Assembly (NCBI RefSeq): GCF_009720625.1
Contig: NZ_CP046266.1
Coordinates: 4,163,501-4,227,500, forward strand
Length of the DNA stretch: 64,000 nucleotides
DNA from: Metabacillus sediminilitoris
Lineage (GTDB): Bacteria > Bacillota > Bacilli > Bacillales > Bacillaceae
Direction: 5' to 3'
Position numbers and translations under genes: made by a program. Numbering within the stretch: the stretch's first letter is position 1; every line of letters starts with the position of its first letter. A model generated the notes under the pieces. It was given only the letters and a program-made list of their open reading frames with translations, was not told where the DNA came from and did not search any database. Shown here in pieces: positions 8,745 through 20,042 of the stretch.

Positions 8745-8965
8745 GGCTCTTTTCGCATACTTTGTTGCTTTTTACCAAGTAATGCGGTGTGGTTGATTTC
8801 CTCTCCAGATGCTCGCTTTCCGCGGGGCGGGCGGTGAGCCTCCTCGGCGTAAACGCCTGCATGAGTCTCACCTGTCCCGCTGCTCTAAGCAGGAGTCTCG
8901 CAATCTGCTCCAATCAACCTTAAATAGTTTTCGTTTTAAAAACAACAATCTCTTAGAAAAGAGCC
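8745..8965 (+). mobile_element. MITE-like element, copy A
   Basis: 221 bp with ends GGCTCTTTTC and GAAAAGAGCC (perfect 10-bp inverted repeats), subterminal GGTTGATT/AATCAACC and a G+C-rich palindromic core that stands out from the A/T-rich surroundings. Flanks are TAAAAAA on both sides. It encodes nothing credible. It abuts the terminator at 8973. Confidence 0.85.
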
Positions 8966-8972
8966 TAAAAAA

Positions 8973-9008
8973 AAGATGCAAAAAAGAAAAAATTCTTTTT
9001 TGCATCTT
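8973..9008 (-). terminator. Strong bidirectional terminator after yrzB
   Basis: A perfect 16-bp stem (8973-8988 with 8993-9008) around a 4-base A loop. T-runs follow on the minus strand. It ends the alaS-yrzL-ruvX-yrzB transcription unit. MITE copy A starts immediately beyond it. Confidence 0.9.
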
Positions 9009-9066
9009 AGATTTCTATTTATCCCACAAGACTGGGCAGTAATCCCGCTCTAATAGAAGTCTCACT

Positions 9067-9354
9067 TTATTCTTGTTCTTCTTCATCAAGGAATGTATTT
9101 AACATTTCTTCAATTAAATCCCATTCTTCTTCAGTTTCGATAGGCTCTAGCTCACCGTCTTCACCATCCGCATTCGCATTAAAGCTTGAAGCATGAATTT
9201 CAATTTCTTCGCTATCGTCTTCTTCTGCACCCAATGGGTAATAAAGAACGTAAGATTTCTTAAACTCTTCTGATTCAAACGTAAATAATACCTCACAAAG
9301 CTGCTCATTTCCGTTTTCATCAATAACTGTAATTTGCTTTTCACCATGTTCCAT
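9067..9354 (-). CDS. yrzB: YrzB family protein (DUF1292)
   Basis: A small acidic protein of 95 residues with no membrane segment. The first 55 residues ([18 protein letters not shown], then [19 protein letters not shown]) form the conserved DUF1292 beta-rich domain; the C-terminus is very rich in Glu and Asp ([19 protein letters not shown]). It is the usual partner downstream of ruvX and yrzL in Bacilli, but its function is not known. The ATG at 9354 is preferred over an in-frame GTG nine bases upstream, because that GTG is part of the AGAGGTG ribosome binding site and the B. subtilis protein also begins MEHGEK. Confidence 0.88.
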   Translation of the reverse strand: MEHGEKQITVIDENGNEQLCEVLFTFESEEFKKSYVLYYPLGAEEDDSEEIEIHASSFNANADGEDGELEPIETEEEWDLIEEMLNTFLDEEEQE

Positions 9355-9432
9355 ATTGTTCACCTCTTATATTTTTTAAAGGCAAGACTAAACGCAGCCT
9401 CATAGATCTTCATAGATCTTCACAGATCAATA

Positions 9433-9849
9433 TTAATTTAAGCTGTCCAAATATCCTTGTAAAATCATGACAGCAGCCATTTTATCAATCACTTGTTTTC
9501 TTTTCTTTCGGCTAACATCCGCAGAAATTAGCATTCGTTCCGCTGCCATTGTTGTTAGACGTTCGTCCCAAAGAATGACTGGAAGTTGATATTTTTTTGT
9601 TAACATCTCAGCAAATTTCTGACTTGCTTCAGCCCTTGGCCCGATTGTTCCATTCATATTTTTGGGCATTCCAAGTACGATCTTTTCTACACCATGTTCA
9701 TGAATGATTTCAGAAAGCCTTTTTAGGTTATAATCTCGGTTTTCCTCGTTAATTTTTATTGTTTCAATTCCTTGGGCTGTCCAACCCAACTCGTCACTTA
9801 TTGCTACACCAAGTGTTTTCGAGCCTAAATCTAAACCTAATATACGCAT
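9433..9849 (-). CDS. ruvX: RuvX/YqgF family RNase H-fold nuclease
   Basis: A 138-residue protein with an RNase H fold. The first acidic catalytic residue is in [16 protein letters not shown], followed by [20 protein letters not shown] and the C-terminal [13 protein letters not shown]. The family has been linked to processing of pre-16S rRNA 5' ends and to Holliday junction resolution; which of these applies here cannot be told from sequence. The ATG at 9849 is chosen because the conserved fold starts there and GAGG precedes it; longer in-frame extensions upstream are not conserved. It lies between yrzL and yrzB as in B. subtilis (YrrK). Confidence 0.92.
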   Translation of the reverse strand: MRILGLDLGSKTLGVAISDELGWTAQGIETIKINEENRDYNLKRLSEIIHEHGVEKIVLGMPKNMNGTIGPRAEASQKFAEMLTKKYQLPVILWDERLTTMAAERMLISADVSRKKRKQVIDKMAAVMILQGYLDSLN

Positions 9850-10030
9850 GTTTTGCCTCACAAATATTTTTGTTTTAAAGGAAAGGTTGAACCCCACTCT
9901 ACCTTTCCAAAACAGAATGCCAAAATAAGTTTTACCCAATAGTGCAGTGCCATCATACCCTTTTTATGATAGTATGCACCAAAAGTATTATTGAATGTAG
10001 GAAAAAGGTTGGATCCCACTTATCACAAAT

Positions 10031-10294
10031 CTATAAAGATCGTTTTTCTAGGTAGGATTTAACTAACTCCTCAATTAATTCATCTCTTTCCAGTTTGCGA
10101 ATTAAATTCCTTGCATCACGATGACGTGGAATATAGGCCGGATCACCAGACAGCAAATAGCCAACAATCTGATTGATTGGGTTATAGCCTTTTTCTTGTA
10201 ACGCATCGTAAACGGTATACAAAACCTCATTTACATTTGTTTCAACCGATTCATCAGAGAAATTAAATTTCATCGTTTTGTCAAATGAGCTCAC
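10031..10294 (-). CDS. yrzL: IreB family regulatory phosphoprotein
   Basis: An 87-residue soluble protein nearly identical in layout to B. subtilis Yrz[12 protein letters not shown] at the start, the invariant [20 protein letters not shown] block, [16 protein letters not shown] and a helical C-terminus. In Enterococcus IreB is a substrate of the PASTA kinase IreK and affects cephalosporin resistance; in Bacillus the role is not settled. The GTG at 10294 sits 7 bases after the GAGG core and gives the B. subtilis-like N-terminus; an ATG one codon upstream is also possible. It follows alaS by about 75 bp, so the two are probably cotranscribed. Confidence 0.9.
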   Translation of the reverse strand: MSSFDKTMKFNFSDESVETNVNEVLYTVYDALQEKGYNPINQIVGYLLSGDPAYIPRHRDARNLIRKLERDELIEELVKSYLEKRSL

Positions 10295-10370
10295 CATCGC
10301 ACCTCTTTCTCAGATTCTAAAAAGAATCCGCTTGTCAAAGCTTACCTACATTTTACACTACTTTTATGAA

Positions 10371-13010
10371 TTATAAAACGGATTCAACCCATTCTTCGAC
10401 AAACTTTAGTGCTTCTGTCAGTTTTTCAGGATTTTTTGCTCCTGCTTGAGCCATCTCAGGACGACCGCCGCCTTTTCCGCCACAACGTTCTGCAACTTCC
10501 TTAATTAATTTTCCAGCGTGGTATCCCTTTTCAACAAGATCTTTTGTCACACCTGCAACTAGGTTAACTTTATTATCCTCTGATGAACCAAGTACAACAA
10601 TAGCTGATTGAAGTTTGTCTTTCAAGTCATCCATCATTCCCCGTAAACTATTCATATCTTTTGCATTTACTTTTGTAGCAAGAACCGTTACACCATTAAC
10701 CTTAACTGCCTTATCAACAATACTGTTTGCTTCAAGATTTCCTAGCTTTGCAGTTAATGATTCATTTTCTCGTTGAAGTTCACGATAGTCAAGTAATAAG
10801 CTATCAATTCTTGTCACAAGATCCTTAGGATTTGCTTTTAATAATGATGCTGCCTCTTGAAGTTTTTCAAGTTGACCATTGATCATTTGATAAGCTGCTT
10901 TCCCAGTTACTGCTTCAATCCTTCTTGTACCTGCACCAATTCCAGTTTCAGTTACAATTTTGAAAAGACCAATTGTTGCAGTGTTATCAACATGACATCC
11001 TCCACAAAGTTCTAAACTATAATTACCAACTTGTACAACACGAACAATTTCACCGTATTTTTCACCAAAGAGAGCCATTGCTCCCATATCCTTCGCTTCT
11101 TTAAGCGATTTCAGCCCAATAGCAACATCAATATTCTTCCAAATTTGTTCATTTACAATATGTTCAATTTGTGTTAATTCTTCATGACTAACTTGTCCAA
11201 AATGAGAGAAGTCAAAACGAAGACGGTCAGCTGTTACTAAAGATCCTGCTTGATTTACATGGGTACCGAGCACATCTTTTAATGCCTGATGCAATAAATG
11301 TGTTGCGGTATGATTTTTTACGATACCATTGCGATTTTCTTCTGAAACGATAGCAGTAAAGCGATCACCTGCTTGAAGTATTCCGCTTTCTACTATGACA
11401 TTGTGAAGGTTTTGTCCATTAGGAGCCTTTTGGACATCTTTTACTCGTACTTGCGCTTTTTCGCTTGTTAGCACACCTTCATCTGCAATTTGTCCACCGC
11501 TCTCAGCATAGAATGGTGTTTTATCAAGAATTAGCTGTACTTCATCACCAGCGCTTGCTTCCTTAATCATTTCTCCATCCTTTATTAAAACAACAACTTC
11601 AGCATTGTTCACTGTTAACTGATTATAACCAACAAAATCGCTTTTATCCTTAATTTCACCTAACACACCACCTTGAACCTGCATGGAATCAACTTTTTGA
11701 ATCGCCGCACGAGCGCGGTCACGTTGTCTTTCCATTTCTTGTTCAAAGCCTTCATGATCAACTGTCATGCCTTCCTCTTCAGCATACTCTTCCGTTAGTT
11801 CAATTGGGAAACCATATGTGTCGTATAATCGGAATACATCTTCACCTGGAATAACATTTTGTCCTTTTTCTTTTTGTACATTGATAACTTCACTAAGGAT
11901 CGCTAATCCATCGTTCAATGTTTCATGGAAGCGTTCTTCTTCATTTTTGATTACCTTTTGAATAAACTCAGTTTTTGATTTGATTTCAGGATAAAAATCA
12001 ACCATTATCTCCGCTACTACTGGTACTAATTCATACATAAAAGGACGATTGATATTAATTTGTTTTGCATAACGTACTGCTCTTCTTAAAAGTCTTCTTA
12101 AAACATACCCGCGACCTTCATTTGAAGGAAGTGCTCCATCGCTGATTGCAAAGCTTACAGTACGGACATGATCGGCAATTACTTTAAACGCAATATCTTT
12201 GTCTTTATCTTGTCGATAACCAACATTTGCAATTTGCTCTGTTGCACGTATGATTGGAATGAAAAGATCTGTATCAAAATTCGTAGGTACGTCTTGAATA
12301 ACAGAGACCATACGCTCAAGACCCATTCCTGTATCGATATTTTTCTTAGGAAGCGGTGTATAGGTACCGTCTGGGTTATGATTGAATTGTGAAAATACAA
12401 GATTCCACACTTCTAAATAGCGGTCATTTTCACCGCCGGGATATAACTCAGGATCCTCTTGATCATTGCCGTATTCATCACCACGATCATAAAAAATCTC
12501 TGTGTTTGGTCCACTAGGACCTTCACCGATATCCCAGAAGTTTCCTTCTAAACGGATTATACGCTCCTCTGGAATGCCAATTTTATCTTTCCAAATATCG
12601 AAAGCTTCATTGTCTTCTGGATGAATCGTGACTGATAATTTTTCTGGTTCAAAGCCAATCCACTTTTCACTCGTTAAAAATTCCCATGCCCACTCAATTG
12701 CTTCTACTTTGAAATAGTCTCCAATTGAAAAGTTTCCAAGCATTTCAAAAAATGTATGATGTCTTGCCGTTTTACCTACATTTTCAATATCATTTGTTCG
12801 AATAGATTTTTGTGCGTTACAAATTCTTGGATTATCAGGTATAACCCGTCCATCAAAATATTTTTTTAAAGTGGCTACACCACTATTAATCCATAGCAAT
12901 GTAGGATCTTCATGTGGTACAAGTGATGCACTTGGTTCAACTGCATGGCCTTTCTCTTTAAAGAAGTCCAAATACATTTGACGTACTTGGGCTGATTGTA
13001 AATTTCTCAT
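10371..13010 (-). CDS. alaS: Alanine--tRNA ligase
   Basis: Charges tRNA-Ala and clears mischarged Ser- and Gly-tRNA-Ala. The 879-residue protein has the normal full length: an N-terminal class II catalytic domain (residues 1 to about 240, with [15 protein letters not shown] and the [10 protein letters not shown] motif 3), a tRNA recognition region, the editing domain (zinc ligands HTATH near residue 568 and CGGCH near 670), and a C-terminal C-Ala/DHHA1 domain ending with [16 protein letters not shown]. The start ATG follows TAAGGAGG. A T-box leader with a strong promoter precedes it. yrzL, ruvX and yrzB follow in the same direction. Confidence 0.97.
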   Translation of the reverse strand: MRNLQSAQVRQMYLDFFKEKGHAVEPSASLVPHEDPTLLWINSGVATLKKYFDGRVIPDNPRICNAQKSIRTNDIENVGKTARHHTFFEMLGNFSIGDYFKVEAIEWAWEFLTSEKWIGFEPEKLSVTIHPEDNEAFDIWKDKIGIPEERIIRLEGNFWDIGEGPSGPNTEIFYDRGDEYGNDQEDPELYPGGENDRYLEVWNLVFSQFNHNPDGTYTPLPKKNIDTGMGLERMVSVIQDVPTNFDTDLFIPIIRATEQIANVGYRQDKDKDIAFKVIADHVRTVSFAISDGALPSNEGRGYVLRRLLRRAVRYAKQININRPFMYELVPVVAEIMVDFYPEIKSKTEFIQKVIKNEEERFHETLNDGLAILSEVINVQKEKGQNVIPGEDVFRLYDTYGFPIELTEEYAEEEGMTVDHEGFEQEMERQRDRARAAIQKVDSMQVQGGVLGEIKDKSDFVGYNQLTVNNAEVVVLIKDGEMIKEASAGDEVQLILDKTPFYAESGGQIADEGVLTSEKAQVRVKDVQKAPNGQNLHNVIVESGILQAGDRFTAIVSEENRNGIVKNHTATHLLHQALKDVLGTHVNQAGSLVTADRLRFDFSHFGQVSHEELTQIEHIVNEQIWKNIDVAIGLKSLKEAKDMGAMALFGEKYGEIVRVVQVGNYSLELCGGCHVDNTATIGLFKIVTETGIGAGTRRIEAVTGKAAYQMINGQLEKLQEAASLLKANPKDLVTRIDSLLLDYRELQRENESLTAKLGNLEANSIVDKAVKVNGVTVLATKVNAKDMNSLRGMMDDLKDKLQSAIVVLGSSEDNKVNLVAGVTKDLVEKGYHAGKLIKEVAERCGGKGGGRPEMAQAGAKNPEKLTEALKFVEEWVESVL

Positions 13011-13146
13011 ATGTATCCTCCTTATTTTGTAAGCATTTTTATAAAGTCAACCACTCAGTCTGGATGTTACCCCCATACGGGATATTGAGAATTAGTTAAC
13101 TTTTACTATCCTCAATCGTCTTAAAAGTACTTGCCAGTAAATTGAA

Positions 13147-13434
13147 CAAAACAAAAACTCTCGTCCCTGTGTAAAGAATTCCTCTTTCCACAGGGACGAG
13201 AGTTAGCTCGCGGTACCACCCTGATTATGGACAATGAAATGCGGAATGTTTGCGCTTAATGGTAAATGTCCATCACCTTTATTAGACCGTAACGTGGATT
13301 AAACGGCAGTTTTTGCCTGCACTTAGGAATAGCTTTCTGTTGTCCTACTCTAGAATTTCTTACAGCCAAGGAAATTCCTCTCTATAAAAGCGGTCACAAC
13401 ATACTTTGTTCCATCATTGATTTAGCAATATTCT
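13147..13434 (-). promoter_or_regulatory. T-box leader of alaS
   Basis: The minus strand carries the T-box sequence AGGGTGGTACCGCG (13209-13222), which pairs with uncharged tRNA acceptor ends and forms the antiterminator. It is followed by a terminator with a 16-bp stem (13156-13171 with 13189-13204) and a T-rich tail. An AGAGAGG box typical of stem I lies near 13380. A GCU triplet at 13333-13331 is a plausible alanine specifier, though I did not fold stem I fully. When tRNA-Ala is uncharged, the terminator should be melted and alaS expressed. Confidence 0.9.
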
Positions 13435-13440
13435 ATCGTG

Positions 13441-13469
13441 ATTATAGACAAGCCGTGTATAATTGTCAA
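13441..13469 (-). promoter_or_regulatory. SigA promoter of alaS
   Basis: Perfect consensus on the minus strand: TTGACA (13469-13464), 17-bp spacer, TATAAT (13446-13441). Its -35 box overlaps the last codons of the upstream yrrI gene (stop at 13466). Confidence 0.92.
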
Positions 13470-14527
13470 TGGCGCCTTTTTAATTGTACAAAATGAATAA
13501 TCATGACACGTAAAATAACAACAATCGGGACGGCAATCATCAAGCCTATCACACCTCCGATTTCTCCTCCGGCCAGCAGAGCAAGCATGATGACGATTGG
13601 ATGCATGTGAAGACTTTTTCCAACAACTAATGGCCCTAATATATTTCCTTCGATAAATTGCAGAGAGAGAATAAGAACGATAACGATCATAACTGTTTTA
13701 GTTGACATTGTTGCTGCAATAATTAATGCTGGAACAGCCCCAATGAGAGGTCCAAAGTACGGAATAATATTTGTAGCTCCGATTAATAAGCCTAATATTA
13801 AAGGATATTTAACTTTAAATATCCAAAGAGATAAAGAAGCTAAGCTTCCTATAATGATACATACAAATAACTGGCCTCTAATGTAATTTCCTAAAGAATG
13901 GTCAAGCTCTTTAATAAACTGAACGGCATCATTCCTCCATTTCCGAGGAGTCAAATACCATGCAGCCTTTTTTAATTGATCATAGTCCTTTAACATATAA
14001 AAAACTAAAAAAGGAATGATCGCAATTAACAACATATAATCAAAAATACCTTTTAAGCTGTTAATTAATTTTTCAATTGTTATTGCCAACCATTCTTCTG
14101 TTTGTTGAAACATACCTTCAATTCGTTCATGGATCCCTTCTGGCCATTGATTTGTTTGATCATGGATGGAATCAATCCAATGATTATATGTTGATGAAAA
14201 CTGAGGGAAATTTTCCGACAGGTCTCTAAGTTGGTTGACTAAAACAGGGACACCTCGATAAAAACCATATCCAATAATCCCAAAGAACAATAAATATATA
14301 ATAAGGATCGATAGTGATCTCGGCAGTCCAGTATGATGGAGCTTTTCAATAACAGGGTGTAGCAAGTATGTGATAAACCCACTTATTAAAAATGGAATAA
14401 AGATTGCTTTGAACATTAGAAAAAAAGGATCCCAAATAGAATGCAGCATAAAAAACACATAAATGGTCAGTAAACCCAGTAATAATATTGTAATTCTAAA
14501 CAACCATTTTATTTGCCGATCTCTCAT
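13466..14527 (-). CDS. yrrI: AI-2E transporter family membrane protein (YrrI)
   Basis: A 353-residue integral membrane protein of the TqsA/YdbI-type permease family, with about seven or eight hydrophobic helices: two at residues 10-55, one near 70, a soluble amphipathic middle (about 95-150) and a helical cluster from 155 to the end. Family hallmarks are the GxxxxxxPYFGPLIGA segment and the C-terminal GGEIGGVIGLMIAVPIV. Members have been implicated in autoinducer-2 export or Na+/H+ antiport; the substrate here is unknown. The ATG at 14527 is 8 bases from GAGGAG; an in-frame GTG within that site is rejected. Its 3' end overlaps the alaS promoter. Confidence 0.85.
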   Translation of the reverse strand: MRDRQIKWLFRITILLLGLLTIYVFFMLHSIWDPFFLMFKAIFIPFLISGFITYLLHPVIEKLHHTGLPRSLSILIIYLLFFGIIGYGFYRGVPVLVNQLRDLSENFPQFSSTYNHWIDSIHDQTNQWPEGIHERIEGMFQQTEEWLAITIEKLINSLKGIFDYMLLIAIIPFLVFYMLKDYDQLKKAAWYLTPRKWRNDAVQFIKELDHSLGNYIRGQLFVCIIIGSLASLSLWIFKVKYPLILGLLIGATNIIPYFGPLIGAVPALIIAATMSTKTVMIVIVLILSLQFIEGNILGPLVVGKSLHMHPIVIMLALLAGGEIGGVIGLMIAVPIVVILRVMIIHFVQLKRRH

Positions 14528-14668
14528 AAATTCCACTCCTCTTTCCGTTTATTGTGGAAGGTAATTGGAATATTATACATAATAAAAGTCAACTGCCATT
14601 TAACAAAGATAATTAGCTACTAAATGGAATCCTTTGCACTCAAAAAAGTTACGGACTTAAACTTTCAC

Positions 14669-14708
14669 AAAAAATAAGAAGCTGACATTTGTCAGCTTCT
14701 TATTTTTT
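14669..14708. terminator. Strong bidirectional terminator after yrzQ
   Basis: A 19-bp perfect stem (14669-14687 with 14690-14708) with a 2-base loop and A/T tracts on both sides. The outer end of the second arm includes the first two bases of the yrzQ stop codon. Confidence 0.9.
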
Positions 14709-14838
14709 AAAACATTTTCATAATGCGTCTTCTCATTTTCTTCATCGAACGATTTGATGTCATGTTAGAGTTACGAGCAAAATAATATGCTGCAGCACCT
14801 ACACCCATAGATACTATTGAGGTTACAGTACGATTCAA
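14707..14838 (-). CDS. yrzQ: YrzQ-like small protein (DUF3918)
   Basis: A 43-residue protein starting at a TTG at 14838, preceded by AAGGGGAG with good spacing. The sequence MNRTVTSIVSMGVGAAAYYF is a short hydrophobic, small-residue-rich helix, and the C-terminus is strongly basic (KKMRRRIMKMF), as in the DUF3918/YrzQ proteins of Bacillus. It is too small and has an alternative start, so it is easily missed. Function unknown; a single membrane helix with a positively charged cytosolic end is likely. It lies directly after yrzR in the same direction and ends in a strong terminator. Confidence 0.75.
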   Translation of the reverse strand: MNRTVTSIVSMGVGAAAYYFARNSNMTSNRSMKKMRRRIMKMF

Positions 14839-14852
14839 GACCTATCTCCCCT

Positions 14853-15044
14853 TTACATGCTTATTGATCGTTCATCATCAGAAAATAAATCATCAAGCGA
14901 ACTTAACGTTCCATCCTCTTCAACTTGATGTGTTAGAATCTTCCCTTTCGCGACAGAAAGTTCAATAAAACAGCTCCAGCAGTAGTATTGATTCACACCG
15001 ATCTTCCCTAGGTCTTTGCTTTTACAATTTGGACACGATAACAA
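14853..15044 (-). CDS. yrzR: YrzR-like small zinc-ribbon protein
   Basis: A 63-residue protein with a clear four-cysteine zinc ribbon: CPNC at residues 4-7 and CWSC at 22-25, separated by KSKDLGKIGVNQYY. The rest is polar and acidic (DDLFSDDERS). Such ribbons bind Zn2+ and often mediate nucleic-acid or protein contacts, but no function is established. It sits between yrrD and yrzQ as in B. subtilis and is probably cotranscribed with both. Confidence 0.75.
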   Translation of the reverse strand: MLSCPNCKSKDLGKIGVNQYYCWSCFIELSVAKGKILTHQVEEDGTLSSLDDLFSDDERSISM

Positions 15045-15065
15045 ACGGGCACACCTCTTTTATAT

Positions 15066-15539
15066 TCATAGGTCGATGACGATTGTATCTTTGCCTATTG
15101 TTAGTGGTTCTCCTGAAGCTTTAACCACTTTTTTTCCTTCAGCAATGTCAGCAAAAAAACCATCCGTCAATTCGTATGCCTCAATTGTGCCCATTTGTTC
15201 GGAAAAATATACATCTTCTAATAATCCAAGTCGTTCTCCGTCTTTCGTAAGAACTGTTTTAAAATGGATATCATCATATGTGCTGTATGTGTAGTTCCCT
15301 CTCATTTCTTGTATCGAGAGTAACTTGTTCTTATCATCAACCATAACACCGTTCTCTCCAAGTGCATGGATCGAATGAATAGGAACAAATCGATCACGCT
15401 GAAACAGTCCTTTCCCTTCGATCATCAAACCGTGAACAAAGCCATTGGAAGATAAACATAAATTTGTAACATAACCTAAAATGTTCCCATCATGATTACT
15501 ATATACCGGTAGGCCTTTTAGCTTTGAAAATGTTCGCAA
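15066..15539 (-). CDS. yrrD: YrrD, PRC-barrel domain protein
   Basis: A 157-residue soluble protein made of two PRC-barrel-like beta units: residues 1 to about 72 (FSKLKGLPVYS, GYVTNLCLS, GLFQRDRFVPI) and about 78-155 (FKTVLTKDGERLGLLEDVYF, GTIEAYELTDGFFADI). PRC barrels occur in RimM and in photosynthetic reaction centre H subunits and usually mediate binding. The specific role in Bacillus is unknown. yrzR and yrzQ follow it with short gaps. Upstream is a 188-bp gap before recD2, with no clear terminator. Confidence 0.82.
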   Translation of the reverse strand: MRTFSKLKGLPVYSNHDGNILGYVTNLCLSSNGFVHGLMIEGKGLFQRDRFVPIHSIHALGENGVMVDDKNKLLSIQEMRGNYTYSTYDDIHFKTVLTKDGERLGLLEDVYFSEQMGTIEAYELTDGFFADIAEGKKVVKASGEPLTIGKDTIVIDL

Positions 15540-15727
15540 AGAAAATCCCCACCTTTCCGAACATTACTATCTTTAGCCTACAGCCATAAAGTCATACGGT
15601 GTAACGTTTTCCATTGAAGGTAATGAATAAAACCTAAATTTATAAACATTTCTAGCTTCGTAAAAATCAATTTTGACCAGTATTAACCATTCGATAATGA
15701 TCATGACAAAGATCGTTTTTATGCGTT

Positions 15728-18106
15728 TTATTCGACAATCTCCATAAAATCATATGGTGTTATGTTTTCCATGCCGATATTTGCATCTTCAATAGGAAAT
15801 GGAAGTTCCTTCTGTAGTTCATCGATTTCATCGACTTCTGAAGATCCGCATAGTTTTTGCATAAGACTCGTTTGTCTTTCTGAACTATCACTATTAGAAA
15901 TTCCCCACTGCAGGGCATCTTTTTCTCCGCATATAACTAAAGAACGTTTACTCCTTGTAATAGCTGTATAGATTAAGTTGCGCCTCAGCATGCGATAATA
16001 ACCTTTAACGATTGGCATGACAACAATCGGGAATTCGCTCCCTTGTGATTTATGAATAGAACAGCAAAAAGCATGAGTAAATTGGTTGAAATCTTGTTTT
16101 GTGTATGTAACCTCGTTTCCATCGAAGGAGACAACAATCATGTCTTGTTTTTCAGTATTTTCCTTCGCATAAAAAATAGAAACAATCTCCCCTATATCAC
16201 CATTAAAGACATTGCTATCAGGTTGATTCACGAGCTGAAGAATTTTATCCCCATTTCGATACATCACCTCACCAAACTGCATTTCTCTCTTACCTGGTGT
16301 TTTTGGATTAAATAACTCCTGAAGTAATTTGTTTAACTGATCTATCCCAGCTGGACCTTTATACATAGGAGCCAATATTTGCACATCTTTTGCTGTGTAT
16401 CCTTTATTAATTGCGCTTTTAATGACCTTTTCAATAACTTCTTTCATTTGTGCTTGAGAACATTGAATGAAGGAACGGTCTGATGTGGGTGCTGTAATGT
16501 TTTGCGGCAATCTTCCTTGTTTGATATCATGTGCAAGTTCAATAATCGATGAGCCTTCAGCTTGACGATATATATCTGTTAAGCGAACTGTAGGAATGAT
16601 ATCTGATGCTAATAAATCACGAAGAACTTGTCCAGGTCCTACAGATGGGAGCTGGTCTTCGTCACCTACCATTACAACTTGAATATTCTCAGGCAAAGCT
16701 TTAAACAATTGGTTTGCAATCCATATATCAACCATTGAAACTTCATCAACAATAAGAAGTTTTCCTCCAATAGGATTATTTTCATCATGCTCAAATCCAT
16801 CTGCCCCATTCCACTTTAATAAGCGATGAATTGTTACGGCTGGCATACCAGTTGCTTCACTCATTCGTTTTGCCGCACGCCCTGTTGGTGCAACAAGCAA
16901 GATAGGAAATGACTCTTCTTTCTTATAATCCTGTGGATCAAGTGAACATCCGTGCAAATCAGCATATAATTCGACTATCCCCTTGATAACAGTTGTTTTA
17001 CCGGTACCAGGTCCCCCTGTTAATAAAAGCATAGGTGACATTAAAGCCTTTTGGATAGCATCTCTTTGAGTGGGGGCATACTGAACTTTCATTTTATCTT
17101 CTAAATGACCTAGTGATAGTAAAAATTCAGACTCTGGAAAAAGATCCTGATATTCAGTTTGCTCTAGTACTTTCTTAATATTTTTAACCAATCCTTGTTC
17201 CGCATAATAAAAAGTGGGAAGATACACTCTTTCTTCTTCAACAATGATTTTCTTTTCATTTCCTAGAGCAATGATTTCATTTGCAATTTCAGTTTCATGA
17301 ATGGTCTCTTGTTTGGAATGATCAAGTAATTCCTTTGTTTTGACAATTAACTGTTCCAAGGTTAAAAAAACGTGACCTTCCTGTAAGCATTGGTAATCAA
17401 TACTATAGAGACATGCTGCTTTAATACGTTCAGGACTTTTCCCTGATATTCCAATTTGCTGTCCTAACTCATCAGCACGTATAAAACCAATTCCTTCTAC
17501 ATCATTTACTAATTGATAGGGATTTTCTTGGATGATTGTTAACGTTCGATCCTGATAAGCCTGATAGACTTTCATGGCAAGCTGTGGTCCAAATCCAAAT
17601 TGATTTAAAGATATCATGATTTGTTCAAGCCCTTGATGTGAAATAAGCGCATCAACTAATTGCTTTGCTTTATCTTTATTTACTTTTGGTATAGTATCTA
17701 ACACCTGGGGATTTTGAAGGATTTTAGTAATGGCTGATTCTCCAAGCTTTTCAACGATCGCCTCTGCTGTCTTTTTGCCTATCCCTTTAAAAAGATCACT
17801 TGACAAGTATTGAATAATCCCTTCCTTTGTTTCTGGGACTTCTTTTCGAAAATGTTCTGTTTGAAATTGTTGACCAAACTTTGGATGATTTGTTAGTGAG
17901 CCAAAAAAGGTATAAGTCTCATCTTCATGCAGGTGCGGAAAATAACCAGTGACGGTTATTTCTTTATCTTCAATCTCTTCACTTGTTTCATGTATTCTTA
18001 CTTTTAACACAGAATATAAGTTTTGCTCATTGTGAAAAATGACAACCTTTACTAATCCCTTTACATATCGTTCATTTTCCCCAAATAAATCCGCACTTTC
18101 CTGCAT
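15728..18106 (-). CDS. recD2: ATP-dependent RecD2 DNA helicase
   Basis: A 5'-3' SF1 helicase of 792 residues involved in DNA repair and replication-fork integrity in Bacillus, which has AddAB rather than RecBCD. The long N-terminal OB and helix-hairpin-helix region (residues 1 to about 330, with KGIGKKTAEAIV and a second HhH) is typical of RecD2 as opposed to RecD. The helicase core starts with Walker A GGPGTGKTT near residue 366, then LLIVDEVSMVD, VGDEDQLPSVGPGQVL, and the UvrD-like C-terminal TQAFCCSIHKSQGSEF-type motif and YTAITRSKRSL. Length fits B. subtilis YrrC. The TPR gene yrrB precedes it by 39 bp. Confidence 0.95.
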   Translation of the reverse strand: MQESADLFGENERYVKGLVKVVIFHNEQNLYSVLKVRIHETSEEIEDKEITVTGYFPHLHEDETYTFFGSLTNHPKFGQQFQTEHFRKEVPETKEGIIQYLSSDLFKGIGKKTAEAIVEKLGESAITKILQNPQVLDTIPKVNKDKAKQLVDALISHQGLEQIMISLNQFGFGPQLAMKVYQAYQDRTLTIIQENPYQLVNDVEGIGFIRADELGQQIGISGKSPERIKAACLYSIDYQCLQEGHVFLTLEQLIVKTKELLDHSKQETIHETEIANEIIALGNEKKIIVEEERVYLPTFYYAEQGLVKNIKKVLEQTEYQDLFPESEFLLSLGHLEDKMKVQYAPTQRDAIQKALMSPMLLLTGGPGTGKTTVIKGIVELYADLHGCSLDPQDYKKEESFPILLVAPTGRAAKRMSEATGMPAVTIHRLLKWNGADGFEHDENNPIGGKLLIVDEVSMVDIWIANQLFKALPENIQVVMVGDEDQLPSVGPGQVLRDLLASDIIPTVRLTDIYRQAEGSSIIELAHDIKQGRLPQNITAPTSDRSFIQCSQAQMKEVIEKVIKSAINKGYTAKDVQILAPMYKGPAGIDQLNKLLQELFNPKTPGKREMQFGEVMYRNGDKILQLVNQPDSNVFNGDIGEIVSIFYAKENTEKQDMIVVSFDGNEVTYTKQDFNQFTHAFCCSIHKSQGSEFPIVVMPIVKGYYRMLRRNLIYTAITRSKRSLVICGEKDALQWGISNSDSSERQTSLMQKLCGSSEVDEIDELQKELPFPIEDANIGMENITPYDFMEIVE

Positions 18107-18145
18107 GAATCTGTTCTCCTCTCTACCTTCGAAAAATCGATTGTC

Positions 18146-18802
18146 CTATTCGTTATTTGTTGTAATAATTTTCAAGGCATGACCAGCTAATAAATGATCA
18201 GGTTGAATTTGTAACGCTTTTTCTAGCATTTGTTTCGCTTGATCCCCATCTTCTTTAAAAGCATATGCAACACCAAGATTATAATAAGCATCTGCATGCT
18301 GATCATCTAATTTCACAACTTCTTGAAATTGGATTAATGCATCATCTACTAAATCCAATTGTGCTAAACATAACCCATATTGAAATCTTGCATCTTTATC
18401 TTGTTCATTCAATTCCACAGCACGTTGAAAATAAGGCAGTGCAAAGCGGTTTTGATTAAGATTAACTAAACTCATCCCTATCATAAAATGTAAATCACCT
18501 TGATCCAACCCTTTTTTCAACGCTTTTTCAAACATATTCTTCGCTTCTTCATAATTTTCTAGATTAAAATAAACATTTCCTGCTCCATAATAAGCTGTTG
18601 CTGCATTAGGCTCTAATTCAAGTGCTTTCTCATAAAACTTTAATGCTTTTTCAAGTTCATTTACAGCAGAAAGCAAATTTCCAAAATTGATGTAGCTAAT
18701 AGGATCATCAGGATTTGCTTCAATTGCATCCGAAAAAATCGTTGCTGCTTTCTCAAAATCACCCTTTTGCATTGCTTCGATTCCACGTTGATTCGTATCC
18801 AT
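18146..18802 (-). CDS. yrrB: TPR repeat protein (YrrB)
   Basis: A 218-residue protein composed almost entirely of tetratricopeptide repeats: about six units starting near residues 4, 38, 72, 106, 140 and 174, with consensus residues visible in PISYINFGNLLSAV, ATAYYGAGNVYFNL and ADAYYNLGVAYAF. TPR proteins are scaffolds for protein-protein binding. The B. subtilis homologue YrrB has a known TPR fold; its partner is not firmly established. Lies between mnmA and recD2 and is probably transcribed with recD2. Confidence 0.88.
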   Translation of the reverse strand: MDTNQRGIEAMQKGDFEKAATIFSDAIEANPDDPISYINFGNLLSAVNELEKALKFYEKALELEPNAATAYYGAGNVYFNLENYEEAKNMFEKALKKGLDQGDLHFMIGMSLVNLNQNRFALPYFQRAVELNEQDKDARFQYGLCLAQLDLVDDALIQFQEVVKLDDQHADAYYNLGVAYAFKEDGDQAKQMLEKALQIQPDHLLAGHALKIITTNNE

Positions 18803-18855
18803 TATGTATAACCCTCTTTCAAAATTTCGAAATAATATCTTATCTTTTCATATGT

Positions 18856-18892
18856 AAAAGGGGCTGACTAAACAACTCGTCACCCCCTTTTA
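18856..18892 (-). terminator. Hairpin between mnmA and yrrB
   Basis: AAAAGGGG and CCCCTTTT (outer) plus TGAC/GTCA (inner, one mismatch) pair around a 10-base loop. The T-run is short (TTTTACAT), so termination may be partial. Confidence 0.55.
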
Positions 18893-18908
18893 CGATCATA
18901 ACTTACCT

Positions 18909-20042
<1,134 letters not shown>

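Noticed and set aside
8725..9042. Overlapping small open frames in MITE copy A (and similar ones in copies C, D and E)
   Set aside because: Products such as TPRRLTARPAESEHLER-like strings are translations of the G+C-rich repeat, recurring in each copy with frameshifts; not genes.
12168..12400. Frames inside alaS on both strands
   Set aside because: They lie fully within the conserved alaS catalytic domain; no start signals.
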